DNA of 64,000 nt, from contig CM069876.1 of the NCBI GenBank assembly GCA_036172665.1, positions 42,377,001-42,441,000 of the forward strand, read 5' to 3'. Positions 21,560 to 33,372 of the stretch are shown piece by piece. The stretch is from Prosopocoilus inquinatus. Lineage: Eukaryota; Arthropoda; Insecta; Coleoptera; Lucanidae. The position numbers were made by a program, and so were the translations under genes. The notes below the pieces were generated by a model. That model saw only the letters and a list, made by a program, of their open reading frames with translations, was not told the DNA's origin and ran no database searches. Numbering within the stretch: position 1 is the stretch's first letter; each line of letters starts with the position of its first letter.

Positions 21560-22795
21560 GTTCATCTTCAAACTTCTTCCAACCTTTACCAGTAGCTATT
21601 TATTTCTGATTGACTCTCTAAGTTCCTTTTTATGTAGGTGTTAAAACACAAGTCGATCACACTTAGTTCTACAAAAGATCTCTTGGTCTTCTCATCCTTA
21701 TTCAAGAATTTTGCCGTTTATGATAAGTGTTCGCTAGTTCGCTAATTTTCGACGATCAAATTAATTCTTCAATGAGTAATTTGGCCATTCTAAAATGCCT
21801 ATATTTTATCGTTAGAAGCTTTGGTTCTCTTCATCTTTTCGTCCATAAAATTCAGCAGTTTGTAATAAAGAGCTGTCTTTGGATCACCTTCTGAATCGAC
21901 TTCTTTTTCTTTTTTTTAGATTTTTCTACAGGTGTTAGGAAAACGGAAATGATCAAGATTAGGTTTCTTTGGGTCTCTTCATCTGTAAGGGTTTATTGCA
22001 AAGCTAAAAGGATTTGACTTATGATTAATAATAATCTGGTTTAATATGTACTACGTAACCATTTTTATTGAGTGTTCTTTTACAGCGGAAGCCTTCACCA
22101 GATGACTCATATTATTTTGCTTTGGAAAATGTAGTGGATGGTCGTATTTCGTCCAAAACAATCAACGCGCTCGCTCAATGATAATTCTGTTTCAATGAGA
22201 CGCTGACAGTTTTGATACATCGACTATTGGATCCGAACTTTTAGAAAATGCACTTGGCCTCTGATGAAGAGCCAAAACATTTATGATAAAGAAAACTTCG
22301 ATTGATTATGTCCGGCTTGATTATTTTATGCCAATCGAGCGTCTCCTACAAAGTAAAGTAAAACCGAGTGACTCGGAAAGTAATAATTAATTATATTTTG
22401 GACTTTACGTGATGATGGACCAATTTACTTGAGTAATTTAGTATAAAGACTTATTGCTTTTTAATTTTAATCTAATCGTCTAAATGTAAGTTAATCTCAG
22501 ACAATATATTTTTTCGTAGGTACAGGGTGACTACGTGAGAATTGCCACCCCCTTTAACGTCTTTACTTTTGAATCTCAATATTAAAAATTAAGAGAAATA
22601 AATGAAAGTTTTTTTTTAAACAAATCAAATTAGCCTACTTTTTCTCGCGAGAAGAATGTTGCAACAATTTTATAAAACTGCACTTTAATTTAAATAATAA
22701 TTGCCTTCCGGATTTTAAGCAAATATTATTTTTTAAAACTTTGTTTAATTAAATCCTAACATTTAGTCTGAGGGATGATTATTCACATTTTATAC
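21560..22795. other. Unassigned T-rich DNA with a transposon-like end
   Basis: T-rich and low in complexity. At 22,521 TA is followed by CAGGGTGACTACGTGAGAAT, resembling the end at 40,647 (CAGGGTGACTTTTACGG). No inverted partner was found for either. Confidence 0.45.
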
Positions 22796-24180
22796 CAGGG
22801 GTTTCTAATGGGGTCGATGAACCTTTAGGGGTCGGCTGGGGGTTGATGAACCTCTAAAGATCTTTTAGATGGTCAGAATTAATTATTAAGTATTGTTTAA
22901 TGCGAATAGTTAATATTAAATAAAAAATTTAAACATGATATTAAATAAATTTGAATCAGCTCGAACGAAAGAGAAAAAAAGACTTTCAATTGATTATCAA
23001 AATCAAACTATTTCTAAATTTCAGGCACGTCAAATAAAATAAAACAAAAGACGATCATCGAATAAGAGAGGACGGAAATAAAAATTGTGTAAAACACAAT
23101 AAGTCAAATCGATATAAATACTGACTTTCATTACAACCAAAAATGTAATCTGTAATGTTAAAGGAAGAAAACGATCAGTTAATAATAAATAATAAAAAAA
23201 ATAAAAAAAAATAAAATAAAGTCAAAGCCAAAAATGTGCGATCAATCGGCGGCATCAAAATGTAAAATAAAATAATCTTAAATTGTATAAAGTAAACAAA
23301 AACAAAAGACGATCGATTGATAATTAAAAGAGAAGTCACGTCAAATAAAATCGAATCGAAGAGAAAACAAGACAGTTGATAATTTTAAATAAATGGCTTC
23401 TAAACTTTAATCATGGAGAATTTAAAAGTAAAAACAAGACAAATGAAATCGATTAAAAGAAAAAAAAAACAAAAAAAAGGTCCATCATTTGATTATAATA
23501 AAAATTAAATAACACACTAAAGTGAAATGAAGAATAAAAAAATAAAATAAAGGGTGATGATAAAGATAGGACCAAAATAAAAATTGTACTCCTATAAAAC
23601 TAACAATTAATCAAATTGACTTAAAAATGGACGAATTATGTAATGATCCAAAGAATAATAATAATAATATAAATATTAAACATTAAATATTGTAATCAAT
23701 TAATAGAATTAAAAAACAAAATAAAGTCAAATCAAATAAAAGAAAACAATATGGCGATCGATCGATGGGATTAAAGTGTATCATAAACTCACACCGAGTA
23801 AACGAAGACAAAAAGATATGGAGACCAATTGATAAATAAAAATAAAACCAAGTCAAAACAAAAAACAAAACAAATGACATTTATTAAAAGAAAAAAACAA
23901 TGCTCGATCGATCAATCGATTATAATAATAACTAAATTAAATAAAGTCGAATAAGAGATTAAAAAAAAAAAAGTTGATCGCTGATGAAGATGAGACTAAA
24001 ATAAAAATTCTATAAAACTAACATAAAATCAAATCGTACCTAAGAGCAATAGCGAATTTTTAACTGAAACTTTGAACAAAAGATAAATTAAATTGATAAT
24101 TCAAATATTGAATAAAGTCAAATCGAATCAGGAGAAGAAAAAAGACGATCGACTTATCTTCCAGTCCAGTTTCAACACCC
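22796..24180 (+). repeat. Degenerate A-rich block 1, hAT-like left end
   Basis: It starts with a hAT-like CCAGGGGTTTCTAATGGGG followed by GTCGATGAACC, then over 1.2 kb of A-rich degenerate repeats built from AAATAAAGTCAAATC, AAAAGACGATCGA and AATAAGTCAAAT. A matching family member lies at 43,388-45,962. The end segment at 24,030-24,150 (CTAAGAGCAATAGCGAATTTTTAACTGAAA-like) aligns with 45,315-45,350 and 45,700-45,745. A possible worn right end (TTTCAACACCCGTT) lies near 24,167. Interpretation: an old non-autonomous hAT with an expanded A-rich interior. Confidence 0.6.
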
Positions 24181-24548
24181 GTTCCTTTTAATTTCAACAC
24201 AGAACTAAGAGAGCCCTATTTTGCTGATTGGGAATCAAGTTAATCACTCATCCCCAAAAATTATTTAATCACTGATTAATTTAATGAAAGCCTGTGATTG
24301 GTTGGATCAAACAATATAATTGTTTGTTTCAAATCTATTGTTAACTTCATCCAATGACGTTCCTTAAACTAATTGCTGATTAACAATTTTATTGTAAAAC
24401 CGTTAATCCCTTATTTTAGGCTTAGATTCCAAGGCCTCTGATAGGAAGCTGTCATTGAATCACCTTAGGGATCGTCTTTCTTTTCTTATTTTTAACTTTC
24501 TATACTAGGCTTTGGTTTCCATTATCTTATCCTCAAGCATACATTTTC
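24181..24548. other. Unassigned DNA
   Basis: Mixed AT-rich sequence with several CTGATTAAT-type motifs (24,240-24,290, 24,370). No exon is recognised. Confidence 0.45.
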
Positions 24549-24832
24549 TTTTGAATCGTCTCCCTTGGGGTCCTTCTCCTCTTTTTTCTCCTAAGTGGTA
24601 CAGTGTCATTCATAATTAGGGTAAAGAATTCGGGCCATTTGTTTTAGGAACGATACGAAAATTTAATACTTGGATTCTATCAGCTAGTTTCGCCCACTCT
24701 TGAATCGTCTCTCTTGGGATCCTTCTCCTCTTTTTTCTCTCAACAGTGGTACAGTGTCATCATCAGAGAAATTTATTTCAGGAACGGTACGAAAATTTAA
24801 TACTTGGACTGTATCAGCCAGCCTCGCCCGCA
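24549..24832 (+). repeat. 149-bp tandem duplication
   Basis: Two units start with TTGAATCGTCTC at 24551 and 24700. Both contain GTCCTTCTCCTC-like, GTGGTACAGTGTCAT, GGAACG(A/G)TACGAAAATTTAA and TATCAGC(T/C)AG blocks. Identity is high in these blocks; the segment after GTGTCAT differs by an indel. The short ORFs crossing it have no independent support. Confidence 0.8.
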
Positions 24833-25602
24833 ATAATTTCTGTGAAGTGCGAACCCTTATGTACATTGCGCCCCTTCCCCTCACACTCAATTACAATTCG
24901 ATGCATAGGAGTCGCGGAAAGATGGAGTAATAGAAGTGAATAGTACATTCGGCGTGAAAAGCGTCTAATACTAAGTGACCTGAATTCTTTTCCCTGGTCA
25001 TCATGATTGTAAATAATTTTTTGGGTATATCGATAAGTTCCAAAGATATTTTAAAGAATGTTAATAGCGAAAAAAAATTAAGTGGAATTTATTTTGCAAT
25101 ATGTAACATGGCCTGTAAACAAATTTATTAAAACATGCAAATCGAAAAAAAAAGGAAGGAAAAAAAAGAACAGTCGGCGGGTGTTAAGAAACTCATTCTT
25201 GAAACCCGTCGGGCTGTTACGTAACGCAAAATTAAGTGCCACTTTCATTCGATGTTTAAACTCACGACACACAAACACGAAACAAAAGTGAACGTGCGCA
25301 AAAATTTTCTTCAACAATAAAACAATTTTTTGAAGTTGTCTGGGGAAGGGGAAGGAAAAAAGGGGGCACGTGCGTGTTTGCGGTGCAGAAAACGAAAATA
25401 AATTCGTCGTTAAATAATGTTTACGATTCGCAGGCTGTAAGGCAGTGGAGCGAGCGCACCGCAGGTATGTAGTGTAAGTAGGAAGTGTAGGTTTCACTTT
25501 CTTTGGAGTAATGCTAAAGCGCCCGCAGCTGCTAGTTGACCCAGTAGCGAGGCCGACTCTCCTACTTTCCTCGGAAAGAACGAACGGTGTGTTGGTTACC
25601 AT
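24833..25602 (-). other. CpG-rich stretch with a 174-codon minus-strand ORF
   Basis: A minus-strand frame opens with ATG at 25602 and ends at 25078. Its first 60 codons (25,420-25,602) lie in CpG-rich, complex DNA and look fairly protein-like; the C-terminal half is Phe-rich and reads through the complement of poly-A and purine runs. No domain is recognised. On the plus strand the same GC-rich segment carries a donor-like CGCAGGTATGT at 25,462, so a plus-strand non-coding exon is an alternative. A promoter or 5' exon of some kind is plausible; the full ORF probably is not a protein. Confidence 0.2.
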
Positions 25603-26388
25603 TCCGCTTTGTCACCCACCCAGGCAAGGCACATTTCCTTACATGTGATTTATAATTCCATGTTTTATGGATTAACTCGACCGATTGCTAAATTAATTGA
25701 ACAACCTTTAGGTTTCCACTATTAATTGACAGAAACGGCGATATTATTGAAATGTATTCATCTATGCATAACAGAGTGTTGCGATAACGTTTTACGACCG
25801 TATAAAGTAGAAGATGATGAGGATGGATTTTATTATTCCATTAGTTTCGCTTCGCATAAAAGCTTCGCAGATTATACAGAAATTTCACTTTTTTAACAGT
25901 CTCGGGATCAATATAATGGAGAATAATAGACCACACTGACTGACTGATGAGTAATATCCTGGATATCTTAAATGAACAGTCAATTATGAAGTCCTAAGGT
26001 TAGAGAAACTAAGAAGATCCAGACTTATAAAAAGACCTGTGAAACCAACAGGTTAAATGCGGACAATCACTCGAATAGGATCAATTCAGAGGAACGAAAA
26101 TTAAAGAGATGTATTCAACAGGGAAAGCTATCCTCACATTGATACTTTTCGTCTCGCGTGGTTAAAAAAACAAGTACTCCACATCTTCAGACTGACTGAC
26201 TGACCGTTTAGTATGGTTAAAGAACAAACTGAACCTTCACAAAGTAAGTGCAAAACCATTGCAGTTAGTCGGCCCATCTTTTAAAAAAGATTAAAACACC
26301 CTCAGTTGTAAAAGATTTTCTCTAGACGAGAATGCATATAAATTCAAGAAATGAGGAAAATACTAGGACAAAGAGAATAGAGAAAATA
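25603..26388. other. Unassigned DNA
   Basis: Contains two ACTGACTGACTGA-type tracts (about 25,938 and 26,191). Increasingly purine-rich towards the LINE-tail array. No gene is recognised. Confidence 0.5.
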
Positions 26389-27066
26389 AAGACCAGACTG
26401 TTCGTGTGGCATGGGGATACGAAGGAGGATGGTCATGGTAAACATTGAAATACGCACCATAAAACAGAAGAAGGAGAAGAGACAGATACACAATACTATG
26501 AGAAGGTGAAATTAGACGAGCTATAACGATAAAGGTGTGGAGAGCCATAGAAGGTGAAGAAGATTGGAGAAACGGAAAGATTTGGCAGTCAAAATCTTCT
26601 TCTCTTCTACTAATAAAGACCAGACGTTGATGTGGTATGGAGATATGAAGGAGTTTGGTCATGGTAAACATTGAAATACGCATGATAAAACAGAAGAAGG
26701 AGAAGAGACAGAAATACAATGCTATGAGAAGGCGAAGTTAGACGAGCTATGACGATAGAGCTGTGGAGAACTATGGAAGGTGAAAAAGACTGGAGAAACA
26801 GAAAGATTTGGTGGTCAAAATATTCTTCGCTTCTACTAATAAAGACTAGACGTTGATATGGGCATGGAGATATGAAGGAGGATGGCCATGGTAAACATTG
26901 AAATACGCATCATGAAACCGAAGAAGAAGCAGAGACGGATATACAATACTATGGGACGGCAAAATTAGACGAGCCTTGACGATAGAGGTATGGAGAGCTA
27001 TGGAAGGTGAAGAAAATTGGAGAAACAGAAAGATTTGGCGGTCAAAATCTTCTTCGCTTCTACTTT
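26389..27066 (+). repeat. Triplicated LINE reverse-transcriptase tail (227-bp units)
   Basis: Three tandem units begin AAGAC(C/T)AGAC at 26389, 26616 and 26842. Each contains GATA(C/T)GAAGGAGG(A/T)TGGTCATGG-like sequence, ACATTGAAATACGCA and GGAGAAAC(A/G)GAAAGATTTGG. Read across frames, one unit gives RLF-W-G...RRM, a basic RRR/KLDE segment and EG(E/K)(E/K)DWR. That is the order of the conserved C-terminal tail of RTE/CR1-like LINE polymerases (GHV-RM...RGRP-RW...DW). Stops and frameshifts mean none is functional. The minus ORF at 26363-26719 is a shadow. Confidence 0.7.
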
Positions 27067-28090
27067 GTCTTCTTTTTCATTGGGTTCATTACTTTTCCCC
27101 CAATCAAATTGGTCCTTAATGCGGCCTTTTCTTTTTCTTTTGCCAAACTGAATTTGACTACTGGTGTTGTCCAAATCCAGAGCGAATATCTGAAGCAGAC
27201 CCAAAAGGACCCAAAAGATCACGGATTTAAGACAGACAAATAGGCTCGATGTAGTGAAGAATAGGCCATGCAAATAAAGAAAGTAGTTAGGAGTTGCTTT
27301 CTTCTGCTCACAATTTGAACAAAAAAATAGTTCTCCGGGCCTAAATAAGGGAGAAGATGAAAACATCTTCGGTACAGTTGAATGATATTTAAGAAGAGAA
27401 TGCAAAACTTCTAGGTTCGAATGCAATTAAAATAAATAAATAAGCTAAATGATTATGGCAAACAGAATAGGGAATGCGAAGGAAGATGGACAAGAAAACC
27501 AGCACATTGAAATACGCGCCAGAAAACAAAAGAGGGGAAAGAGATTAGTCCTACATTACAATCAGAAGAGAAAATTAGGCCAGCCAAGACGATAGAGTTA
27601 TCGAAAAAGAAGAAGACTGGAGAAAACAAAATCTTTTTCACCTCTACTTCCAATATATCTTCTTTTTCATTTGCTTTCATTACTATTCCTAATCGACTTG
27701 ATCCTTAATGCCTTTTCTTTTTCTTCTACTTAACTGAATTTGACTTTCCGCACCTCATGACGTTTTAGTCTTCCATTTCTTAATCGAACGCATTCTCATT
27801 TTGCAAGAGTGATAATCATGGTCTCCTAAACAAATTGGAAATCAAATTTGGTGCCCAAATTCATTCAAGACAAATATCTGAAGCCGACCCAGAGGAGATC
27901 CAATCACAGTCTTAAGAGAGACAAATAGGTTCAATGAGGTGAAGAACATGTCGAGCAAATGGAGGAGAAAGGAAACAGTTGGTGGGAATTGCTTCCTGTT
28001 GCTCACATTTGAAAAAAAAAAACAAATAGTGGAAATGATCGATTATAATGTAAAGGTGATCGTGTTTTCGGGCCTTTAGAAAACTATAAG
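27067..28090 (+). repeat. Second-order duplication of LINE-tail sequence, 0.6-0.7 kb period
   Basis: Blocks downstream of the third tail unit recur after another, more worn tail at about 27,450-27,650. TCTTCTTTTTCATT is at 27068 and 27658, ATATCTGAAGC(A/C)GACCCA at 27186 and 27873, and TTGCT(T)(T/C)C-TGCTCACA near 27,295 and 27,990. The fourth tail includes AAATTAGGCCAGCCAAGACG, a GQPRR-like basic segment before GAAGAAGACTGGAG. So the tail and its 3' flank were duplicated together. ORFs at 26998-27680 are by-products. Confidence 0.65.
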
Positions 28091-28199
28091 ATCATTCAAC
28101 TGACCAGTTTCGGTTTTATTTTAAAAATCTTCTTCAAAATCCGTAATATGTTACAATTAGGATATATTCAAACTAATAATAATCATAAAATATCTTTAA
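28091..28199 (-). other. Hammerhead-like motif, minus strand
   Basis: At 28,137-28,102 (minus) the order is TTGAAGA, a TTTT/AAAA stem-like segment, CCGAAAC, TG, GTC. It matches the CTGAnGA...GAAAC...GTC frame of hammerhead cores with the first C changed to T. It follows the LINE-tail duplication on the opposite strand. Confidence 0.35.
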
Positions 28200-29000
28200 A
28201 AGAACTGGAAATTAGAAGGAGAGGAGATGATGGTCAAGATAAAATGGTGCCCATGTGCAGGAAACAAAGCTCAAATGACAACGGATGATTGGGATAAAGA
28301 ACCGTACAAGCTGAACAAGCCGAACCAATTGGGCCCGCTTCTGGTAATAATTCGAAAGGATGGAAATCAAGCGAAGAAAGACCAACGCTAATAAAACAAG
28401 AAGCTTTTACAATTTGGCGCAGGGACAAAGACTTAAATGAAACCTATCAATAATAATCGTAGAAAAAAACAAGCTTGAACTGGTCAAGATGGAGAAAAGT
28501 GGATGCAATTAAATAGGAGAAAAATTCCGTGAAGGAAATGAAGGTGACCTTGAGAGAGGAAAAGTAAAAAAAAAGTCGCAGGAAAAAGAAACTGAGAAAG
28601 AGAACAGCCCAAGGTAGAGCAAAATGGTCAAATTTGGAAGGAATAAAAATGAAGTGAAGAAAAATTGGTGAACTCAGATGAGATCGATTGGTCATCTTAG
28701 AAGGAAATTATTCTTGATACGATGAAGACAAACCCAAGATGGAGAAAAATTGAGGCAATTGGGCGATTTTTATGGCTTTATATGTATAGGATTTAGGCAA
28801 AGGCAAACTCAAAGAAAAATCCAAATAAGACCGAATGATAACCTCAAAAGTCTTAATGTATTGGAGAATAAGATCAGGAGATGTTTATGGCCAAATTTGA
28901 AAAAGGACAAAAAAAAGAAGATGACTATAGTTATAAGGGCAACAAAAGAAACTTATTATGTTCTAAAATCTTGATCAAAATCATCTTTATTTCAACTCTA
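28200..29000. repeat. Purine-rich degenerate DNA
   Basis: A/G-rich sequence in the style of neighbouring LINE-derived blocks (repeated GATGGAGAAAA, e.g. near 28,488 and 28,739) but without a clear period or motif. ORFs at 28447-28695 and 28750-28974 look like by-products of the base bias. Confidence 0.4.
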
Positions 29001-30463
29001 ATAGGAGATGTAAAAATGAAATAATTTCAAAAAAATACATGAATTTTTTGAAAATCGAATCATAATTGTCTTCTGGTGAACCTGGATACCAAAAGGTACA
29101 GAAGGAAACCATTTATTCTTCAACTCAAACCGAAATTTAAATAAATACGGAAAGTAAATCAAATTATTAGAATATTTTTAATATGAGCTTTAATTTTGAT
29201 CTCTCTAATCGATCATTAATCACAGGGCCTTACACTTACGTAAATGACACTTCCAACGTAACTCATCTCAACTGAAGACGACGAACCTCACAATCAGGTT
29301 TCAACAAAAATATAATAACACTTAAATTACTGACAAGTGGAAAATATTAATTATGATTATTATTATTGCTAGGATGTGTAATTGCTTTGCGATTGACTAC
29401 GAGGAAGAGAGGCGAGCATGTAACGGAAATTTCAGTTTTATTTAATTATCACTTTCGGTTTCTTTCGAGGCCTGCTTGCTTTCTTTCGACGATGCGTAAC
29501 CTGAGAAAGTGCAGGCAAGGTAACGTAAGAAACTTATTTCATATTATTTCATCATCGCATCTACTACGAATGAACGAGAGTTTCTTTTGTATTACAGAAA
29601 AAAAAAACATTTCAAAGTATTGTTTTTAAAGAAAGAAAAAAATAATTTCGAAGAATAAAAAAAAAACGTTCGTTTTAATATGAATGGAAATTCGGAATAA
29701 TCAAAAAATCAGAAGGAAGACATTTGGAAAATTTCGAAGAGAGAAAGAGAAAGGAAGAAGTTTTGTGTAGAGTGTGTCTATAAGGCAAGTGTCACGAGAT
29801 ATATACCTGTGTAAGTACGTCGAACTGAAGAACTTTAATTTGCAAGCGGAAGAACCCTCACTTCATATACGTAGGATGTGACGTAAAAAAAAATATTGGC
29901 CATTATTTAGGAAGTCGCTCCCGTATATTATCGCAGATAAAATTAATGTTTTGGCCTCTTGCGTTTTAACAGCGAACTGTGTCGGCTTCCTTTTATCGGT
30001 AAAGTTCAAGAGAGTACCGCAGTTTTATTTCGCCAATAACAGAAAAGACCAAGAAAATAAATGCTGTGGTGAGTGGAAGTTGAAAGACTAATTGCGATTG
30101 AAATTAAATTCCACCTACGCCTAAAAAAAAAAAACAGAATTAGCGCCATGTAGGAATAAAAACAATACGAATTTGCTCGTCGTATCGATGTATCAAAGAA
30201 AAACGTGTGGATTGAATGCATAATTCGTCTTCGTCTTTGGACGTGCTGTTAATAATTAAACACCAACAATCCCAGAACGTCCAACGATCTAATTCAGGCA
30301 TCAGAATACAAACGAATCCCTTTTTTTTCAAAAAAAATAAAAATAAAATAAAATTAATGCTTATTATGTAATTCATTTATTTAAGCTTCTGGTGTTGTAA
30401 AATGTAAGATAATTTCCTTGAATGATACAACTTAATAACATCGCTTTCAAGTGAGATGGATAC
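29001..30463. other. Unassigned AT-rich DNA
   Basis: No repeat or gene is identified. The plus ORF at 29366-29629 includes an ATG at about 29,492 followed by a donor-like CAAGGTAACG, but nothing else supports an exon. The minus ORFs at 30006-30376 are AT-rich chance frames. Confidence 0.45.
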
Positions 30464-30483
30464 TTGGTTGGTTGGTTGGTTGG
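30464..30483. repeat. (TTGG)n microsatellite
   Basis: Five TTGG units in a row. Confidence 0.85.
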
Positions 30484-32226
30484 AAAACGACGATTATGTT
30501 GCAAATAGGAAATTAGAAACGATTGTATTATTCAATGCGTTCGCTAAATGCGGAAGCGAATTTAAATTAAAAAAAAACAAAAAATAATTGGCAAATAAAT
30601 GAAGATCCGTTGAGGATTACATTAAACCTGAAGGTTTCCTTGTAGGTACACGAGGCGAATTCCGAAAGTTTCAAAACGGAATTCGAATGGACCGTATAAA
30701 TAAATCAATTTTCGCATTGTTGTTCTTTTTAGGAAGAGAACAAACTGGAACCGAAATATTTTCGTCGTACACAAAACAATCCCTTCACAAAAGAACCTAC
30801 TCGGAGCGCGACCAATCGCGATTAACGCTCGTGTTACATACAATTAAAGGCTCCTGGCGGAATTTCAACGGTCCGACGTGAATTAATTAATTGTCTTTGG
30901 CGGATATTCCCGACGTAAAAATCGAACGGCGCAAAAAGCCCCGGCAATTGTGAGGTGAAAGTGTCCACAGTCCTGTGGCATTTACATTTTGTTTCAGTTT
31001 TGAAACGTTTTGCTTTCGTTCGATTGGATTTTCTTTTTCTTTGGAATCGGTTCGTGACAATGCAGCAAGCAGCACTAATTCAAGTATGAAGAATAAGGAG
31101 GGAAACGTTTTATTTTTTAAATGGCCAGCTCATTCGAATTTGAAGAACAATTCTTTCTATCGTTCTTCGATCATTAAGAGACCTAGATAGTATCATTAAC
31201 CACATATACGCATACCGTATTGCAAATAAATTACTAGCATTAGTATTATTGTAAATGCGATTAGGGTAATGACGGAGGCAGAATTACAGTCGCATTTCTA
31301 GCAAGTTGCACCTTACAGTTGCCTTCTCTATTAATCATCACCGTTCATTTCACTCGCACACAAGCTGAGGCTAGTTAAAATTTTGCAACACGGTATACTG
31401 TCACCCCTGATGAATAGGCCACCCCCAAAACAGTCAGGCATAGCATGTTATAGATCAGCAAGTTCTTTTTGACATCGAAATAAACACAGGATTACTTTGG
31501 GGCAAATTCAGCTTAAAAAATGAAGTTTTAAACTGAAGTAAGTTCCAGGGAAAATATTGTTCAGTATTTCCGCACTTTGCTTGGATCCTACATTTTATTG
31601 TATTAAAGCGTTCTTTTCTCATCGGCTTGCACTTTTACGACTTCCTATGTAATTCACAATAAGCGAACAAGCGACCTCATATCAGTGAGAATGTTCACTG
31701 AACAAAAATTTTATTTCACCTGCAATTGAATTAAAAAGAACAAGAGAAACAATCAAACAAAAATCGTGTGTTTGAGTTTATTTATCGCAGATGGTTCTGT
31801 TTAATGATTCAAAATTAAATGTACGTCCGTTGTCTTAGTACTTGTTAAAATAAATTTTGAATTCGGCATGAAAGTTTCATAACTGTTCCGCGACGTCTGG
31901 CGGGACTACGTAAAAGGCAATTTGAATAACAAAGGACGAAATAGCAGCACGTAGTGCAGTTTCAAATATGTGAAACACAAGCGTGCCTTTTGCAATTCGT
32001 TCGTTTTGCTAGCGTCGAACACTTATAGTCTGTGTTACTTTGATTTCGAAACTCTAAGGGGGGAAAGACAAAGCGAAAAAAAAATCAAAAAGTTGAAAAC
32101 TTTGTTAAAAAATGTAGTAATAGCATCGCAAGAGTGATTTGCTCAATTTCCATCAAAGTAATCTAACTATAATTAAAAATACCAACAGAATGAAACTTAT
32201 AAATGACAAAAAGAAGTTGAGCAGAG
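30484..32226. other. Unassigned, partly complex DNA
   Basis: The stretch 30,620-31,190 is less AT-biased and has overlapping short ORFs on both strands, but no convincing exon or known element. The remainder is AT-rich. Confidence 0.45.
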
Positions 32227-32384
32227 GCTCTCCTAGAACCACCAGGAGCATGCGCAGTACAGGTCAATACAGAACCAACCCTCCTAGAATTGTCAGGAGC
32301 ATGCGCATAAAGAAAACACTTTGGATTTGTTTTGTAACGCGCATGCTCTTGATGATTCTAGAAGGGTTGGTTCTGGACTGACCT
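32227..32384. repeat. Foldback element with 46-bp arms plus a third partial copy
   Basis: Arms at 32261-32306 and 32339-32384 pair with about five mismatches around a 32-nt loop. Conserved parts are CAGAACCAACCCT, CTAGAAT and GAGCATGCGC. A direct partial copy, CTCCTAGAACCACCAGGAGC then ATGCGC, lies just upstream at 32,229-32,257. If transcribed it would give a long, nearly perfect hairpin RNA. The overlapping 80-codon ORF (32139-32381) is a by-product. Confidence 0.75.
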
Positions 32385-33097
32385 TGCGAGAACTCTAACA
32401 TATTTGATGTGCTTTCCTAATTATTTAATTTTCTATACGAACAACAAAACAAGAACATCATTGTGTCACTCGGGATATTTGTTGCTAATATTTTTCTTTT
32501 GCAAAACAATTACAAACACAAAACGAGGAAACATAAACTTCATGCCTGGAACATGCCTCATCTTTTACGATCAAAACACTTCTGCTATTCTTTTATTTAT
32601 AAATCAATAAGTTCCCCCTTTTAATGATTTCTACGACGGTTTTAATATTTAACGGCGACATAAAACGCGCAAACAGATTGCGCAACCGAATCGAGACGTG
32701 CGGCAGTAAAAATATATATATTTTTTTCCAAGTCTTTCAATTTTCTCGAATTCCTTCCTTCTTCTTCTGGTCTCGTTTCTCCGCATGTGACACGTCAGTA
32801 ATTTTTACCACTGTTCGCAAGTCCAGTTGCGGTATACAGCAGAAGGAACTGGTCTTAAGCTTGTGTATACACGTGGAAGTTTCGAATCACGACGGACGCG
32901 AACGCGAACGTTTATTACCATTTCACTCTTATCTTTCACTCTTAATTGCGGCACGTTAATGCGGGGCCGTTGCTGCCCATAAACATTTGTTTAAAGACAT
33001 CATTAATTGAAAACGGATCATTTCCTGCCAGATGAAAGTTCGGATAATGTACTTTTTGAACTGTTCGAACGGAACTGGAATGCGCGGAGGTTTTTAC
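32385..33097. other. Unassigned, moderately complex DNA
   Basis: A plus-strand ORF from an ATG at 32624 (111 codons, to 32959) has mixed composition but no recognisable domain. Nothing else supports expression. Confidence 0.4.
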
Positions 33098-33178
33098 CTT
33101 AAGACGAGGAAACGTTGCAGCTAATGGAACTTGCATTGTTAACAGCTCCTTTAGCATAATTAACCAAGTGATAAGGAT
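33098..33178 (-). CDS. Candidate internal exon (81 nt)
   Basis: On the minus strand a strong acceptor-like tract (TTTCGTTTGCTTTCTGCC, then TTCTCTGAG) ends at 33179. A donor-like AAG|GTAAAA begins below 33098. The 81 nt between them are 27 codons open in phase 0 and closed in the other two frames; the peptide runs ILITWLIMLKELLTMQ then PLAATFPRLK. Exon size, splice signals and phase are all plausible, but no partner exon is known and short segments like this arise by chance. Confidence 0.25.
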
Positions 33179-33372
33179 CTCAGAGAAGGCAGAAAGCAAA
33201 CGAAAGACATATTAAAAAAATGTTTCATATGCAGGACAATTAATTTAAAAAGAAAAAACAAACTCTTGCATTGTATTCCATTTCGAAAATGGTTTTTAAG
33301 ACCTGGGACTACCTCTCGAAGTTAACTGCAGAAACAGAGAGGATTATTTCTCTTGAACGAAAGTTGTAATAG
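33179..33372. other. Unassigned spacer
   Basis: AT-rich; includes the polypyrimidine tract (minus strand) upstream of the candidate exon. Confidence 0.5.

Noticed and set aside
22900..24160. Origin of replication or AT-rich matrix attachment region
   Set aside because: Base composition alone cannot support it; the modular match with 43.4-46 kb explains the block as a repeat family.
25078..25602. 174-codon ORF with ATG as a protein gene
   Set aside because: The second half reads through the complement of poly-A and purine runs and is Phe-rich; only the CpG-rich first part is of interest.
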